DNA from: Celeribacter marinus
Lineage (GTDB): Bacteria; Pseudomonadota; Alphaproteobacteria; Rhodobacterales; Rhodobacteraceae
Assembly (NCBI RefSeq): GCF_001308265.1
Contig: NZ_CP012023.1
Coordinates: 944,932 to 1,008,931 of the forward strand
Direction: 5' to 3'
DNA length: 64,000 nucleotides
Shown: positions 45,713-54,094 of the stretch, piece after piece
Position numbering within the stretch: position 1 is the stretch's first letter
Layout: every line of letters begins with the position of its first letter
The notes under the pieces: model-generated
The model's input: only the letters and a program-made list of their open reading frames with translations
Told to the model about the DNA's origin: nothing
Databases searched by the model: none
Position numbers and translations under genes: made by a program

Positions 45713-46366
45713 TTAGCGTGTCGCACGGCGGCCTTCAAGCATATGCGCGCCATAAACGCGGATCATGTGGCCAAGCATCAGCGCGTTGAGGATATGCCAT
45801 GCAAAATGGGTGCCTAGTGGGAAGCCGTCACATACAGGCGCATCCGCCATCCGCAGCGCAATCGAGCCGCAAAGAATCACCGCGCCCACCGCCAGACCGC
45901 GCGCCGTTGCCGGTGCGCGCCGCCTCAAAAGGTAGGCGTAGATAAAGATCAAAAGCGGGACAGGCGCATAGGCCGACGATGACCCCATGCCAAGGGCTAC
46001 AAAAACGGGAATCGTCACGGCCGCAAAAGGGAAAAACAGCACAGTTGCCAAAACGGCGCGCAGCGAAGAGAGCCCGAAATAGTCACGGTGCGCGGCAAAG
46101 ATATAAGCGAGGATAAAGGCGACGATGGGCAAAACATCCGCCAATGAGGCCCATTGTGTGGCGAACGTATGAAACGCAAACGATCCAAGTCCGATAACAA
46201 ACAGGATGACGGCAAGGGCGCGTCCCATCGGCGTGGCCTTCGCCCGTGGCCAGACATACAGCGCGGCGATCAGAAACGCGGCATTGGTCAGCGCATTGAC
46301 GGGTTCCGCCCAAAAGCTGAAATCCACCCGCTCACAATAGCCATCGATTTGCTGCGTCCAGTCCAT
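45713..46366 (-). CDS. Ceramidase family membrane protein
   Basis: 217-residue multi-TM protein (seven predicted segments) of the alkaline ceramidase/PAQR-like CREST superfamily (PF05875). NALTNAAFLIAALY, SFAFHTFATQWASLADVLPI (the SxxxH and D positions) and GTHFAWHILNALML (HxxxH) give the putative zinc site. Substrate uncertain, since most Rhodobacteraceae lack obvious sphingolipids; it may hydrolyse another lipid amide. It starts 3 bases after a small membrane protein gene and lies upstream of gatCA. Confidence 0.85.
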   Translation of the reverse strand: MDWTQQIDGYCERVDFSFWAEPVNALTNAAFLIAALYVWPRAKATPMGRALAVILFVIGLGSFAFHTFATQWASLADVLPIVAFILAYIFAAHRDYFGLSSLRAVLATVLFFPFAAVTIPVFVALGMGSSSAYAPVPLLIFIYAYLLRRRAPATARGLAVGAVILCGSIALRMADAPVCDGFPLGTHFAWHILNALMLGHMIRVYGAHMLEGRRATR

Positions 46367-46369
46367 CGC

Positions 46370-46618
46370 TCACACTCCTAAATAGAAATATCTCCCGATA
46401 CCGTAGACATAAAACGCGGTAAATAACACGTTGATCCATTTTAGTTGACGCTCGGTATGGAGCCACCCCATCCCCATCCAGATCAAACAAAACGGCAGCG
46501 ACAAAAACAGGTTCCACGGATACCAGTTTTGAACAATCGCAACGGTAGAGGCGACACCCAACACAAGTGCCATATTTTTCAAAGCGCGCTCATGGCGGAT
46601 CAAAGTTGTCTCAAACAT
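46370..46618 (-). CDS. Small conserved membrane protein
   Basis: 82-residue protein with two or three hydrophobic segments (MALVLGVASTVAIVQNWYPWNLFLSLPFCLIWMGMGWLH; INVLFTAFYVYGIGRYFYL). No family I can name. I use the ATG at 46618; a GTG four codons upstream is an alternative. It is 3 bases before the ceramidase-like gene, so the two are likely translated together. Confidence 0.6.
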   Translation of the reverse strand: MFETTLIRHERALKNMALVLGVASTVAIVQNWYPWNLFLSLPFCLIWMGMGWLHTERQLKWINVLFTAFYVYGIGRYFYLGV

Positions 46619-46786
46619 TTCAGAACTCACGCATACGCCCGCAAAAGCCGCAGACCAAACAAATGCGCAGGTCTACAGCCCCCGAAACGGGCGGAATTTC
46701 AATGATTTAGGTATATGCTACAATTCAAAAATTGCGCAGGAAACCACTACCTCACGCGCCCCCATGGCACAAGAGGGGTGGGGATT

Positions 46787-47236
46787 TTAGCGGCGTGCCG
46801 CAAAGAAATCGCGCAACATCGCCTCGGCCTCCACCGCGCCAATGCCGTCATAAACCTCTGGCGCGTGGTGGCATTGGGCGTGGGCGTAGATCTTGGCCCC
46901 ATGCGCCACGCCGCCCGACTTGGGATCGCCCGCGCCATAATACAGCCGTGCTATGCGTGCGTTTGAAATGGCCGCCGCACACATCGGACAGGGTTCCAAC
47001 GTCACGTAAAGATCGCAGCCCGTGAGACGCTCGACGCCCAAAGCGGCACAGGCCGCGCGAATGGCCACGATCTCCGCGTGGGCAGTCGGATCATGGCCTG
47101 CACGGGTCTCATTACCGCCACGCCCGATGATCTCTCCGCTCGGGGCGACCACAACCGCGCCCACGGGAACTTCGCCACGACTTTGGGCCAAACGGGCCTG
47201 TTCAAAGGCCAAATCCATATGAGAACGAAATGTCAT
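46787..47236 (-). CDS. tadA: tRNA-specific adenosine deaminase
   Basis: 149-residue zinc deaminase that converts A34 to inosine in tRNA-Arg(ACG). HAEIVAIR and PCPMCAAAI carry the zinc ligands and catalytic Glu. Divergent from the rluB-type gene, with about 80 bases between starts. Confidence 0.94.
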   Translation of the reverse strand: MTFRSHMDLAFEQARLAQSRGEVPVGAVVVAPSGEIIGRGGNETRAGHDPTAHAEIVAIRAACAALGVERLTGCDLYVTLEPCPMCAAAISNARIARLYYGAGDPKSGGVAHGAKIYAHAQCHHAPEVYDGIGAVEAEAMLRDFFAARR

Positions 47237-47316
47237 GCCCTTTCGTGACGCGGAAATGCGCCCAACGCAAGCCGTGCCCCCTTCCCAAGTGCATCAAAGC
47301 GCACTATGGCAAGCGC

Positions 47317-48672
47317 ATGACACGCCCCACAGATAAAAAACCCGCACGCACCTCGTCCAATGGTCCCGCCTCTAAAGGTGGTAAGACCTTCAAACGGGGT
47401 ATCCGTCCAAAAGACGTCAAACGTGACCAAAAGATCAAAGAGGGCGAAACCCGCCCCGGTGACCGGATCGCCAAAGTTCTGGCCCGCGCGGGCATCGCCT
47501 CGCGCCGTGACGCCGAACTGATGATCGAAGAGGGCCGTGTGACGGTCAACGGCCGCACGGTCGCCTCCCCTGCCCTCAACGTGCTGCCCAAAGACCGCAT
47601 CACTGTGGATGGCAAGGACGTGGGCGCACCCGAACAGCCTCGCATGTGGCTCTACCACAAACCCACGGGTTTGGTGACCACGGAGAAAGACGAGAAAGGC
47701 CGCGAAACGGTCTTTTCCAGCCTGCCCAAAGATCTACCGCGCGTCATGTCCGTTGGACGCCTTGATATCACATCCGAGGGCTTGCTGTTGTTGACCAATG
47801 ACGGCGAGCTAAAGCGGTTGCTCGAATTGCCAGACACCGGATGGATGCGCAAATACCGCGTCCGTGTGAAGGGCAATGCGACTGAGGCTGTGCTTGAGCC
47901 GCTGCGCAAAGGCATCACAATTGACGGCGAACATTTCCAACCGATGGAAGTTGTCTTTGACCGCCAACAAGGGGCCAACGCATGGCTGACCGTGGGCATC
48001 CGCGAAGGTAAAAACCGCGAAATTCGCCGCGCAATGGAACACATCGGCCTCGTCGTGAACCGCCTAATTCGCATCTCTTACGGCCCGTTCCGCTTGGGCT
48101 TTGTCAAACCTGGCGAAGTCGAAGAAGTGAAAGCACGCGTTCTGCGTGACCAGCTTGGCATCGAAATCGAAGATGGAAATCCACCCAAACGCCAAGTCAG
48201 CCGTGATGGACGCGAGGGTGGCGGACGCGATGACAAACGTGGCGGCGACCGTGATTTCAAAAAGCGCGATGGCGATTTTAAACCACGCCGCGACGGTGAT
48301 CGCGATGGAGGCTTTAAAAAACGCGATGGCGATCGTGACGGTGGCAAGCCGAGCGGCTTCAAGAAACGTGATGGCGACCGCGATGGCGGATTTAAAAAAC
48401 GTGATGGCGACTTTAAGCCCCGCGAAGGTGGATTTAAGGGCAAAGGCGGCCCACGCGGCGACGACCGTGATGGCGCAGGACGCGGCGGGGATCGTGACGG
48501 CAAACCCAGCGGCTTCAAATCTGGTGGTTACAAATCACATGGCGGCGGCAAAGACGGCAAGCCACGCTCGTCTGGATTCAAATCCCACGGTGGTGGCGCA
48601 GGCGGAAAACCACGTTCGGGCGGGTTCAAATCCCACGGCAAGCCCACGGGCAAACCACGCACGCGCGATTAA
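47317..48672 (+). CDS. rluB: RluB/RsuA-type pseudouridine synthase with long disordered tail
   Basis: 451-residue protein. Residues ~45-280 are an S4 domain (RIAKVLARAGIASRRDAELMIEEGRVTVNG) plus the RsuA-type catalytic domain, with Asp in GRLDITSEGLLLLTND and LTVGIREGKNREIRRAMEHIGL. Most such proteins with this N-terminus target 23S rRNA U2605 (RluB). The last ~165 residues are a basic, glycine-rich RDG/GGFK repeat tail, likely unstructured RNA-binding. Start ATG 47317; residues encoded before it overlap tadA. Confidence 0.88.
   Translation: MTRPTDKKPARTSSNGPASKGGKTFKRGIRPKDVKRDQKIKEGETRPGDRIAKVLARAGIASRRDAELMIEEGRVTVNGRTVASPALNVLPKDRITVDGKDVGAPEQPRMWLYHKPTGLVTTEKDEKGRETVFSSLPKDLPRVMSVGRLDITSEGLLLLTNDGELKRLLELPDTGWMRKYRVRVKGNATEAVLEPLRKGITIDGEHFQPMEVVFDRQQGANAWLTVGIREGKNREIRRAMEHIGLVVNRLIRISYGPFRLGFVKPGEVEEVKARVLRDQLGIEIEDGNPPKRQVSRDGREGGGRDDKRGGDRDFKKRDGDFKPRRDGDRDGGFKKRDGDRDGGKPSGFKKRDGDRDGGFKKRDGDFKPREGGFKGKGGPRGDDRDGAGRGGDRDGKPSGFKSGGYKSHGGGKDGKPRSSGFKSHGGGAGGKPRSGGFKSHGKPTGKPRTRD
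48230..48660 (+). repeat. Degenerate in-frame repeats encoding the RluB tail
   Basis: DNA encoding repeated KKRDGDRDGG, KPSGFK and SGGFKSHG units with Gly, Arg, Asp and Lys. Codons vary between copies, so the repeat is old or recoded, not a recent slippage product. Confidence 0.75.
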
Positions 48673-48699
48673 TCGCACAACGCATCGCTAAAATTTAAA

Positions 48700-48722
48700 A
48701 AGGGCGGCGACAATCCGCCCTT
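48700..48722 (+). terminator. Weak hairpin after the rluB gene
   Basis: 8-base stem AAGGGCGG/CCGCCCTT (48700-48707 with 48715-48722) without a strong T-run, 27 bases past the stop. Confidence 0.55.
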
Positions 48723-48802
48723 ATTGCCTTAACCCTTTCACGGTCAGTCATTCCTTCCTATATCTTGAGGAATGACAGTATCGTGAGGGGAAACGGCGCA
48801 TT

Positions 48803-48889
48803 ATGAGTAACAGCAAGTTTTCGAAACTCGCCTACTATCTACTGGTAGCGCTGACCTTTTATGCCACGCTCAAAGCACAGGGGGCGTAA
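48803..48889 (+). CDS. 28-residue membrane microprotein upstream of xpaC
   Basis: An ATG frame too short for routine ORF calling. GAGGGGAAACGGCGC precedes ATG 48803, very like the GAGGGGAAACAT before telA. The peptide (MSNSKFSKLAYYLLVALTFY... to KAQGA) has a single hydrophobic segment of about 12 residues. Its stop is two bases before the xpaC ATG, so it may be coupled to it. Conservation would decide whether it is real. Confidence 0.55.
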   Translation: MSNSKFSKLAYYLLVALTFYATLKAQGA

Positions 48890-48891
48890 GC

Positions 48892-49776
48892 ATGGCCAAA
48901 CGCTATGGCGCAACGTTTTCGCCCGACAGTGGTGAGACAATCGACACCCAATCCAATTCAAAACGCCCGTTTAACGGCAAAAGTCCAACACACGTTGGCG
49001 CGCGCTCGAACCTGTTGTTTTTCGCCTCCATCCCATTGGCGATCAAAGCCTTTCAATCAGAGCCAATCACGATGGCTGGCTATCTGGCCGCATTAGGATG
49101 TCTTTTGGCAGCTGGCTTTTTAACCCGCGAAGGGCTCAAAGCCCAAGAAGCGTATGAAGCACGTAAAGTTGCACGCAAGCCCGCCTTTCCCCGCAAACTC
49201 TTTGGCTCGATCCTGACTGGATTGGGTCTAGGCCTTGTTGGTGCGTTCGGATGGGGCGCGGTGGAGACGGTGATTTTTGCAATCCTTGGTGCGGGCTTGC
49301 ATAGCCTTGCCTTTGGCTTTGATCCCATGAAAAACAAAGGCATGGACGGGGTCGACACCTTTCAACAAGACCGCGTGGCAAAGGTTGTGGATGAGGCCGA
49401 GGGGCATCTTGAAATCATGCACCAAGCCATGTTGCGCACCCGCGACCGCGAGGCGCAACGCCGTCTGGATCAATTCATCTCCACCGCCCGCACCATGTGC
49501 CGCACCGTCGAGGATGATCCGCGTGATCTGACCGCCGCGCGTAAATATCTGGGCGTCTACCTCTTGGGGGCACGCGATGCGACCACTAAATTTGTCGATC
49601 TATGGGAGCGGTCACGCAATGACGCAGCCCGTATATCGTGGTTTGCACTCTTGGACGACTTGGAGAAAAACTTTGTCGCCCGTACCGAAAAACTGCTCAT
49701 CGACAACAAAACAGATCTCGACATCGAGATAGATGTTTTGCGTGAGCGATTGGCTCGTGAGGGCATCCGCCAATAA
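48892..49776 (+). CDS. XpaC-like membrane protein (5-bromo-4-chloroindolyl phosphate hydrolysis family)
   Basis: 294-residue protein of the XpaC family, with three hydrophobic segments (~43-55, 62-82, 108-138) followed by a long helical region with charged residues (DRVAKVVDEAEGHLEIMHQAMLRTRDREAQRRLDQF). XpaC is regularly encoded next to TelA. Despite its name, hydrolysis activity is not established. It follows the microprotein by two bases and telA begins 72 bases after its stop. Confidence 0.85.
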   Translation: MAKRYGATFSPDSGETIDTQSNSKRPFNGKSPTHVGARSNLLFFASIPLAIKAFQSEPITMAGYLAALGCLLAAGFLTREGLKAQEAYEARKVARKPAFPRKLFGSILTGLGLGLVGAFGWGAVETVIFAILGAGLHSLAFGFDPMKNKGMDGVDTFQQDRVAKVVDEAEGHLEIMHQAMLRTRDREAQRRLDQFISTARTMCRTVEDDPRDLTAARKYLGVYLLGARDATTKFVDLWERSRNDAARISWFALLDDLEKNFVARTEKLLIDNKTDLDIEIDVLRERLAREGIRQ

Positions 49777-49848
49777 CCAACCCTTGCCCGACTGGGCCAA
49801 GGCGAACACTTAACCGTTAAAACATCAAGATTGTACGAGGGGAAACAT

Positions 49849-51039
49849 ATGTCGGACACCGTGCGCCAAAAGGCACAAGCAACATTGAAGGACGTTGAGG
49901 AAATCACAGCCGTGGTTTTGCCAGAGCCCAAAGGGGAGCTTGTTGCCGTGCGTGGCAAGGATGCCCCTGCCGCTGATGAGGTCAAACGTGCAATGGCCGA
50001 AATCGACATGAGCGACACAGGATCAATTGTGCGTTTTGGCTCCGGTGCACAGGCCGAATTGCAAGAGATTTCGCAGTCCATGCTGGCCGAAGTCCGCAAC
50101 AAGGATGTCGGCCCCGCTGGCGACAGCCTTGGCAGTATTGTGTCCACCATTCGCGGATTTTCTGTGTCCGAGTTGGACGTTCGCCGTAAACGGGCATGGT
50201 GGGAAAAACTGTTGGGGCGCGCAGCCCCCATGGCGAAATTCGTCGCCCGTTTCGAGACGGTGCAGGGTCAAATTGACAAAATCACCGACAACTTGCTGTC
50301 CCACGAGCACAAGTTGCTCAAAGACGTAAAATCACTCGATATCTTGTACGCCAAAACGCTGGCGTTCTACGATGAACTGGCGGTCTACATCCGTGCGGGT
50401 GAGAAAAAACTGCAAGAGCTCGATACCAAAACCATTCCCGCCAAGGAGAATAAGGTCAACGCAGCACCCGAAGACAAACAGGTCATGCTCGCCCAAGAGC
50501 TGCGCGATCTGCGTTCGGCCCGTGATGATCTGGAACGCCGCGTGCATGATCTTAAACTGACGCGCCAAGTGACCATGCAATCGCTGCCCTCAATCCGTTT
50601 GGTCCAAGAGAACGACAAATCTTTGGTCACCAAAATCAACTCGACGCTGGTCAACACCGTCCCGCTTTGGGAAACTCAATTGGCCCAAGCGGTAACCATT
50701 CAACGCTCAGCCGAAGCCGCCCACGCAGTCCGAGATGCCAACGATCTGACCAATGAGTTGTTGACCGCCAACGCCAAAAATCTGCGCGAAGCGAACAAAG
50801 TCGTGCGCGAGGAAATGGAACGTGGCGTATTCGACATCGAGGCTGTCAAAGTTGCGAATGCCGAATTGATCGCAACAATCGAAGAGAGCCTTGAGATCGC
50901 AGACGCCGGCAAGCTCAAGCGCGCCTCAGCCGAAGAAGACCTCAAGAAAATGGAGGGCGAGCTTCGCGATACTTTGGCCGCGGCCAAATCCAAACGCTCG
51001 GGCACAGGCGACAACGCCGCAACCTCCGTTCCGCGTTAA
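49849..51039 (+). CDS. telA: TelA family toxic-anion resistance protein
   Basis: 396-residue coiled-coil-rich protein of the TelA/KlaA family (PF05816). Recognisable segments are FETVQGQIDKITDNLLSHEHKLLKDVKSLDILYAKTLAFYDELAVYI and LPSIRLVQENDKSLVTKINSTLVNTVPLWETQLAQAVTI. Linked to tellurite, colicin and antimicrobial tolerance, mechanism unknown. The ATG at 49849 follows GAGGGGAAACAT. With xpaC before it and DUF2927 two bases after it, it is central to a putative stress operon. Confidence 0.92.
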   Translation: MSDTVRQKAQATLKDVEEITAVVLPEPKGELVAVRGKDAPAADEVKRAMAEIDMSDTGSIVRFGSGAQAELQEISQSMLAEVRNKDVGPAGDSLGSIVSTIRGFSVSELDVRRKRAWWEKLLGRAAPMAKFVARFETVQGQIDKITDNLLSHEHKLLKDVKSLDILYAKTLAFYDELAVYIRAGEKKLQELDTKTIPAKENKVNAAPEDKQVMLAQELRDLRSARDDLERRVHDLKLTRQVTMQSLPSIRLVQENDKSLVTKINSTLVNTVPLWETQLAQAVTIQRSAEAAHAVRDANDLTNELLTANAKNLREANKVVREEMERGVFDIEAVKVANAELIATIEESLEIADAGKLKRASAEEDLKKMEGELRDTLAAAKSKRSGTGDNAATSVPR

Positions 51040-51040
51040 T

Positions 51041-52003
51041 ATGTGGCGGGGTGGGCACATCAAGTCGTTGAGTGCGGGCGCAGTTGCGCTCGCTCTGAGC
51101 GCATGCGTGACGACCACCCCGCCACAACCAACACCCGCACCGCGCGCCAATCCAACCCAATTAGCGCCGACCGTACCGCGAACCGAACCCGCTGCACGCT
51201 CCGCTGCGAGCCTAGACATGGTGCGTTACTACGCCAAAGTCCAAGCGGATCTTTTGCGCAATGAATTGCTACGTACCGATGCGGGCGGAGCAGACACCCC
51301 GTTCGGCGCGCGCCAATTGGCCGAGAACTTTGACGCGATTGCGCTGAACGACGAGTACACCGATGTCGGTGGGCAATACGTGGCGCGTACGACCCGCTCG
51401 ACACTGCATAAATGGATCGTTCCCGTGCGGCTCGGCCTTGAGTTCGGGGCATCCGTTCCCGCCGCGCAACGCACAAAGGACCAAGCAACCTTAACCGCAT
51501 TAGCCGCGCAATTGGGCCGCGCCACGGGACATTCCGTGGCAGTCTCTGCGCGCCCCAACTTTCATGTTCTGGTTCTCAATGAAGATGAACGGCGCGCAGC
51601 GGGACCGCGCCTTGCACAATTGATCCCAGGGTTGCCCTCTGCGGCCGTACGCTCGGTCGAGAACATGCCACCCTCGGCCTATTGCCTTGTGATTGCTTCG
51701 GACCCTGCCGACGATGGCGCCTACCGCACGGCCGTTGCGGTCATTCGCGGTGAGCACCCCGACCTTATGCGGGCCTCGTGTTTTCACGAAGAAATCGCAC
51801 AAGGGCTGGGATTGGCAAATGATAGCCCGCATGCGCGCCCGTCGATTTTTAACGATGACGAGGAATTTGCGCTTTTGACCCGTCACGACGAGCTATTGCT
51901 GCGCATCCTTTACGACCCTCGGCTGACGGCCGGTATGCAACCCGACACCGCCCGCGCCATTGCGACCCAAATCGCGCGCGAATTAATGGGCGACCCTTTA
52001 TAA
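51041..52003 (+). CDS. DUF2927 lipoprotein
   Basis: 320-residue predicted lipoprotein: lipobox LSAC (~Cys22) after a short hydrophobic stretch, Pro/Thr-rich linker, then a DUF2927 domain including RASCFHEEIAQGLGLANDSPHARPSIFNDDEEFALLT, the family hallmark. The CFHEE pattern recalls a metalloprotease but is not a full HExxH. ATG 51041 is one base after the telA stop. Function unknown. Confidence 0.82.
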   Translation: MWRGGHIKSLSAGAVALALSACVTTTPPQPTPAPRANPTQLAPTVPRTEPAARSAASLDMVRYYAKVQADLLRNELLRTDAGGADTPFGARQLAENFDAIALNDEYTDVGGQYVARTTRSTLHKWIVPVRLGLEFGASVPAAQRTKDQATLTALAAQLGRATGHSVAVSARPNFHVLVLNEDERRAAGPRLAQLIPGLPSAAVRSVENMPPSAYCLVIASDPADDGAYRTAVAVIRGEHPDLMRASCFHEEIAQGLGLANDSPHARPSIFNDDEEFALLTRHDELLLRILYDPRLTAGMQPDTARAIATQIARELMGDPL

Positions 52004-52017
52004 GACAGGACTCCAAC

Positions 52018-53133
52018 ATGGGAATTTTTGATTTTCTTTCCGGCGAATTTATCGATGTCATCCATTGGGTTGACGACACGCGCGACACGATGGTCTGGCG
52101 GTTTGAACGCGAAGCGCATGAGATCAAATACGGCGCAAAGCTAACCGTGCGCGAGGGCCAGTCGGCGGTGTTTGTCCACGAAGGCCAGTTGGCGGATGTC
52201 TTTACACCCGGCCTTTATATGCTTGAAACCAACAACATGCCGATCCTGACCACGCTCAATCATTGGGATCATGGTTTCAAATCGCCATTCAAATCTGAAA
52301 TCTACTACGTCAACACGACCCGTTTCGGAAACCTCAAATGGGGCACGAAAAATCCGATCATCTGCCGCGATCCCGAATTTGGCCCCGTACGCATTCGTGC
52401 GTTTGGTACTTATGCCGTCAAAGTATCGGACCCCGCGCGCTTCCTCACCGAGATCGTGGGTACGGACGGCGAATTTACGATGGACGAGATCTCTTATCAG
52501 ATCCGCAACATCATCGTTCAGGCCTTTTCGCGGATCATCGCAAGCAGTGGTATTCCCGTGCTCGACATGGCCGCAAACACCGCCGATCTGGGAAAGTTGG
52601 TCGCAACCGAGATTTCCGCCATCGTCGATGAATACGGCCTTATGATCCCCGAGTTCTACATTGAGAACATATCATTGCCCGAAGCGGTCGAGGCGGCGTT
52701 GGATAAGCGCACATCAATGGGCATCGTCGGCAATCTCGACAACTATATGAAACTGTCCGCCGCAGAGGCAATGAGCGCAGGCGATAGCGCGATGGCATCC
52801 GGCATGGGGGCCGGAATGGGCGCAGGCATGGGCATGGCGATGGCCACACAAGCCTCTGTCGGTCAGGCGGCAGGCCCATGGGGCGCACGCCCAACCACGG
52901 TGCAAACACCACCACCGCCATCCGTCGAGCACGTTTGGCATATTGCCGCAAACGGCGCGACAACAGGTCCGTTTTCAAAGGCCGAAATGGGTCAGAAGGC
53001 CGCCTCCGGCGCGCTGACCCGCGAGAGCCATGTATGGACCCCCGGCCAAGACGGGTGGATGAAAGCCGATGAGGTCATCGAATTGGCACAACTGTTCACC
53101 ATAGCGCCCCCGCCGCCCCCCGCAGGCGTTTAA
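52018..53133 (+). CDS. SPFH-domain protein with GYF domain (YdjI-like)
   Basis: 371-residue protein. Residues ~1-240 form an SPFH/virion-core-like domain (REGQSAVFVHEGQLADVFTPGLYML; FGTYAVKVSDPARFL; EISAIVDEYGLMIPEFYIENISLPEAVEAALDKRTSMG), as in B. subtilis YdjI. A Gly/Met/Ala-rich linker (~255-300) leads to a C-terminal GYF_2 domain (VWHIAANGATTGPFSKAEMGQ...HVWTPGQDGWMKADEV). It starts 14 bases after the DUF2927 gene. It probably scaffolds partners at the membrane. Confidence 0.87.
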   Translation: MGIFDFLSGEFIDVIHWVDDTRDTMVWRFEREAHEIKYGAKLTVREGQSAVFVHEGQLADVFTPGLYMLETNNMPILTTLNHWDHGFKSPFKSEIYYVNTTRFGNLKWGTKNPIICRDPEFGPVRIRAFGTYAVKVSDPARFLTEIVGTDGEFTMDEISYQIRNIIVQAFSRIIASSGIPVLDMAANTADLGKLVATEISAIVDEYGLMIPEFYIENISLPEAVEAALDKRTSMGIVGNLDNYMKLSAAEAMSAGDSAMASGMGAGMGAGMGMAMATQASVGQAAGPWGARPTTVQTPPPPSVEHVWHIAANGATTGPFSKAEMGQKAASGALTRESHVWTPGQDGWMKADEVIELAQLFTIAPPPPPAGV

Positions 53134-53157
53134 CAGCAACGCACCGATACACAGTCC

Positions 53158-53197
53158 CGTGACGCGCCCCGCAAATAAACATGCGGGGCACGTCACG
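53158..53197 (+). terminator. Long hairpin after the SPFH-GYF gene
   Basis: 16-base stem with one mismatch (53158-53173 with 53182-53197; CGTGACG, CCCCGCA) and an 8-base loop, 24 bases past the stop. No strong T-run follows, so it may stabilise the mRNA end as well as stop transcription. Confidence 0.7.
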
Positions 53198-53238
53198 TTA
53201 TACGCAAAAGATAAGATGAGAACGGGAAAAACAACGCC

Positions 53239-53613
53239 ATGACACCGCGAGTTCATCGTACGTCCAAAAGCGCGCAAACACGCGATGCGGCGCACGCGGA
53301 ACAGATCGCCCTTGCGCTCATGGGTGTTGGCGATTTGAATGCGGACCAATTGGTCGACGCCGCCACATGGGACCGCTCTGATGCGCCCTGTGAGGTCGGG
53401 CGCGATGTCATTTTGGCGGCCGTGTCCGCGATACGCCCCCCTGTCTCCATCACGATCGATCAGGTCATCACCCATGGTAAAGCAGGCACAGTGTCGGGAC
53501 GTCTCACCCGTGATGGATCAGGCACACATTTATTTTGCCACATCATCCGCTTTACCACGACAAAGCGTAACAATATCGCACAACTCGTCAGTTTTGAGCA
53601 CCTAGAACGTTGA
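53239..53613 (+). CDS. NTF2-like/SnoaL-fold small protein
   Basis: 124-residue soluble protein that reads like an NTF2-like alpha+beta barrel: an N-terminal helix pair (DAAHAEQIALALMGVGD), then strands (SITIDQVITHGKAGTVSGRLTRDG; LFCHIIRFTTTKRNNIAQLVSF). Family assignment is tentative and no catalytic pocket is recognisable. It follows the SPFH gene and its terminator on the same strand. Confidence 0.6.
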   Translation: MTPRVHRTSKSAQTRDAAHAEQIALALMGVGDLNADQLVDAATWDRSDAPCEVGRDVILAAVSAIRPPVSITIDQVITHGKAGTVSGRLTRDGSGTHLFCHIIRFTTTKRNNIAQLVSFEHLER

Positions 53614-53640
53614 GATCAGGTGAGCAAAGTGGCAACAGCG

Positions 53641-54036
53641 CTATATCGCCTCTTGCCACATCATCATTGCATCGAGCAGCGCATAAGACCGGCCTGCGAT
53701 AAAGTTTGTTGATAGCTTCGCCGCTGCCGTCTTAGTGTCACCCTGTTCAACATGTGTCGCGACCTCACCCGCAAAGTTGTGAAACAGAGCATGTTTTTGC
53801 ACAACGCGCTTATAGGCCTGCGTTTGGACAACAACAGGGTCGCGTTCCAAGGAGTGGAGCCATTTTCCGAAAGGGCAATCATCATCACACCCGATTTTAT
53901 GCGCAGGCTTCGGCAAGGCACCCGTTTGCGCGGCCTCACGTAACGTTGTACGCCACATGGCATGGGCCCCAATGGCCTCCGATATCTGGCGATCTAAAAC
54001 GAACTTATCCAACGCAACACCCCAAAATTTGTTCAC
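53641..54036 (-). CDS. Standalone CZB (chemoreceptor zinc-binding) domain protein
   Basis: 131-residue protein. The CZB pattern is clear: HAMWRTTL (~25), CPFGKWLHSL (~54) and HALFHNFAGEVA, giving a His-Cys-His-His-type zinc site. CZB domains usually sit at the C-terminus of chemoreceptors or diguanylate cyclases; here it is alone. The frame begins at a GTG at 54036 without a clear RBS; other starts are possible. It lies on the opposite strand between the NTF2-like and zinc-ribbon genes. Confidence 0.75.
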   Translation of the reverse strand: MNKFWGVALDKFVLDRQISEAIGAHAMWRTTLREAAQTGALPKPAHKIGCDDDCPFGKWLHSLERDPVVVQTQAYKRVVQKHALFHNFAGEVATHVEQGDTKTAAAKLSTNFIAGRSYALLDAMMMWQEAI

Positions 54037-54094
54037 TTGCGACTGGACACTGCCACAGGCATCTTAACACTGTATAAAACAACGGGATTCTTCG

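Noticed and set aside
48230..48660. Repeat array that could be mistaken for a CRISPR
   Set aside because: Repeats are in frame, vary in length and sequence, and encode the RluB tail; there are no unique spacers.
49557..50231. 224-residue - strand frame
   Set aside because: Lies across the xpaC-telA junction on the opposite strand; Ser/Arg-rich without homology.
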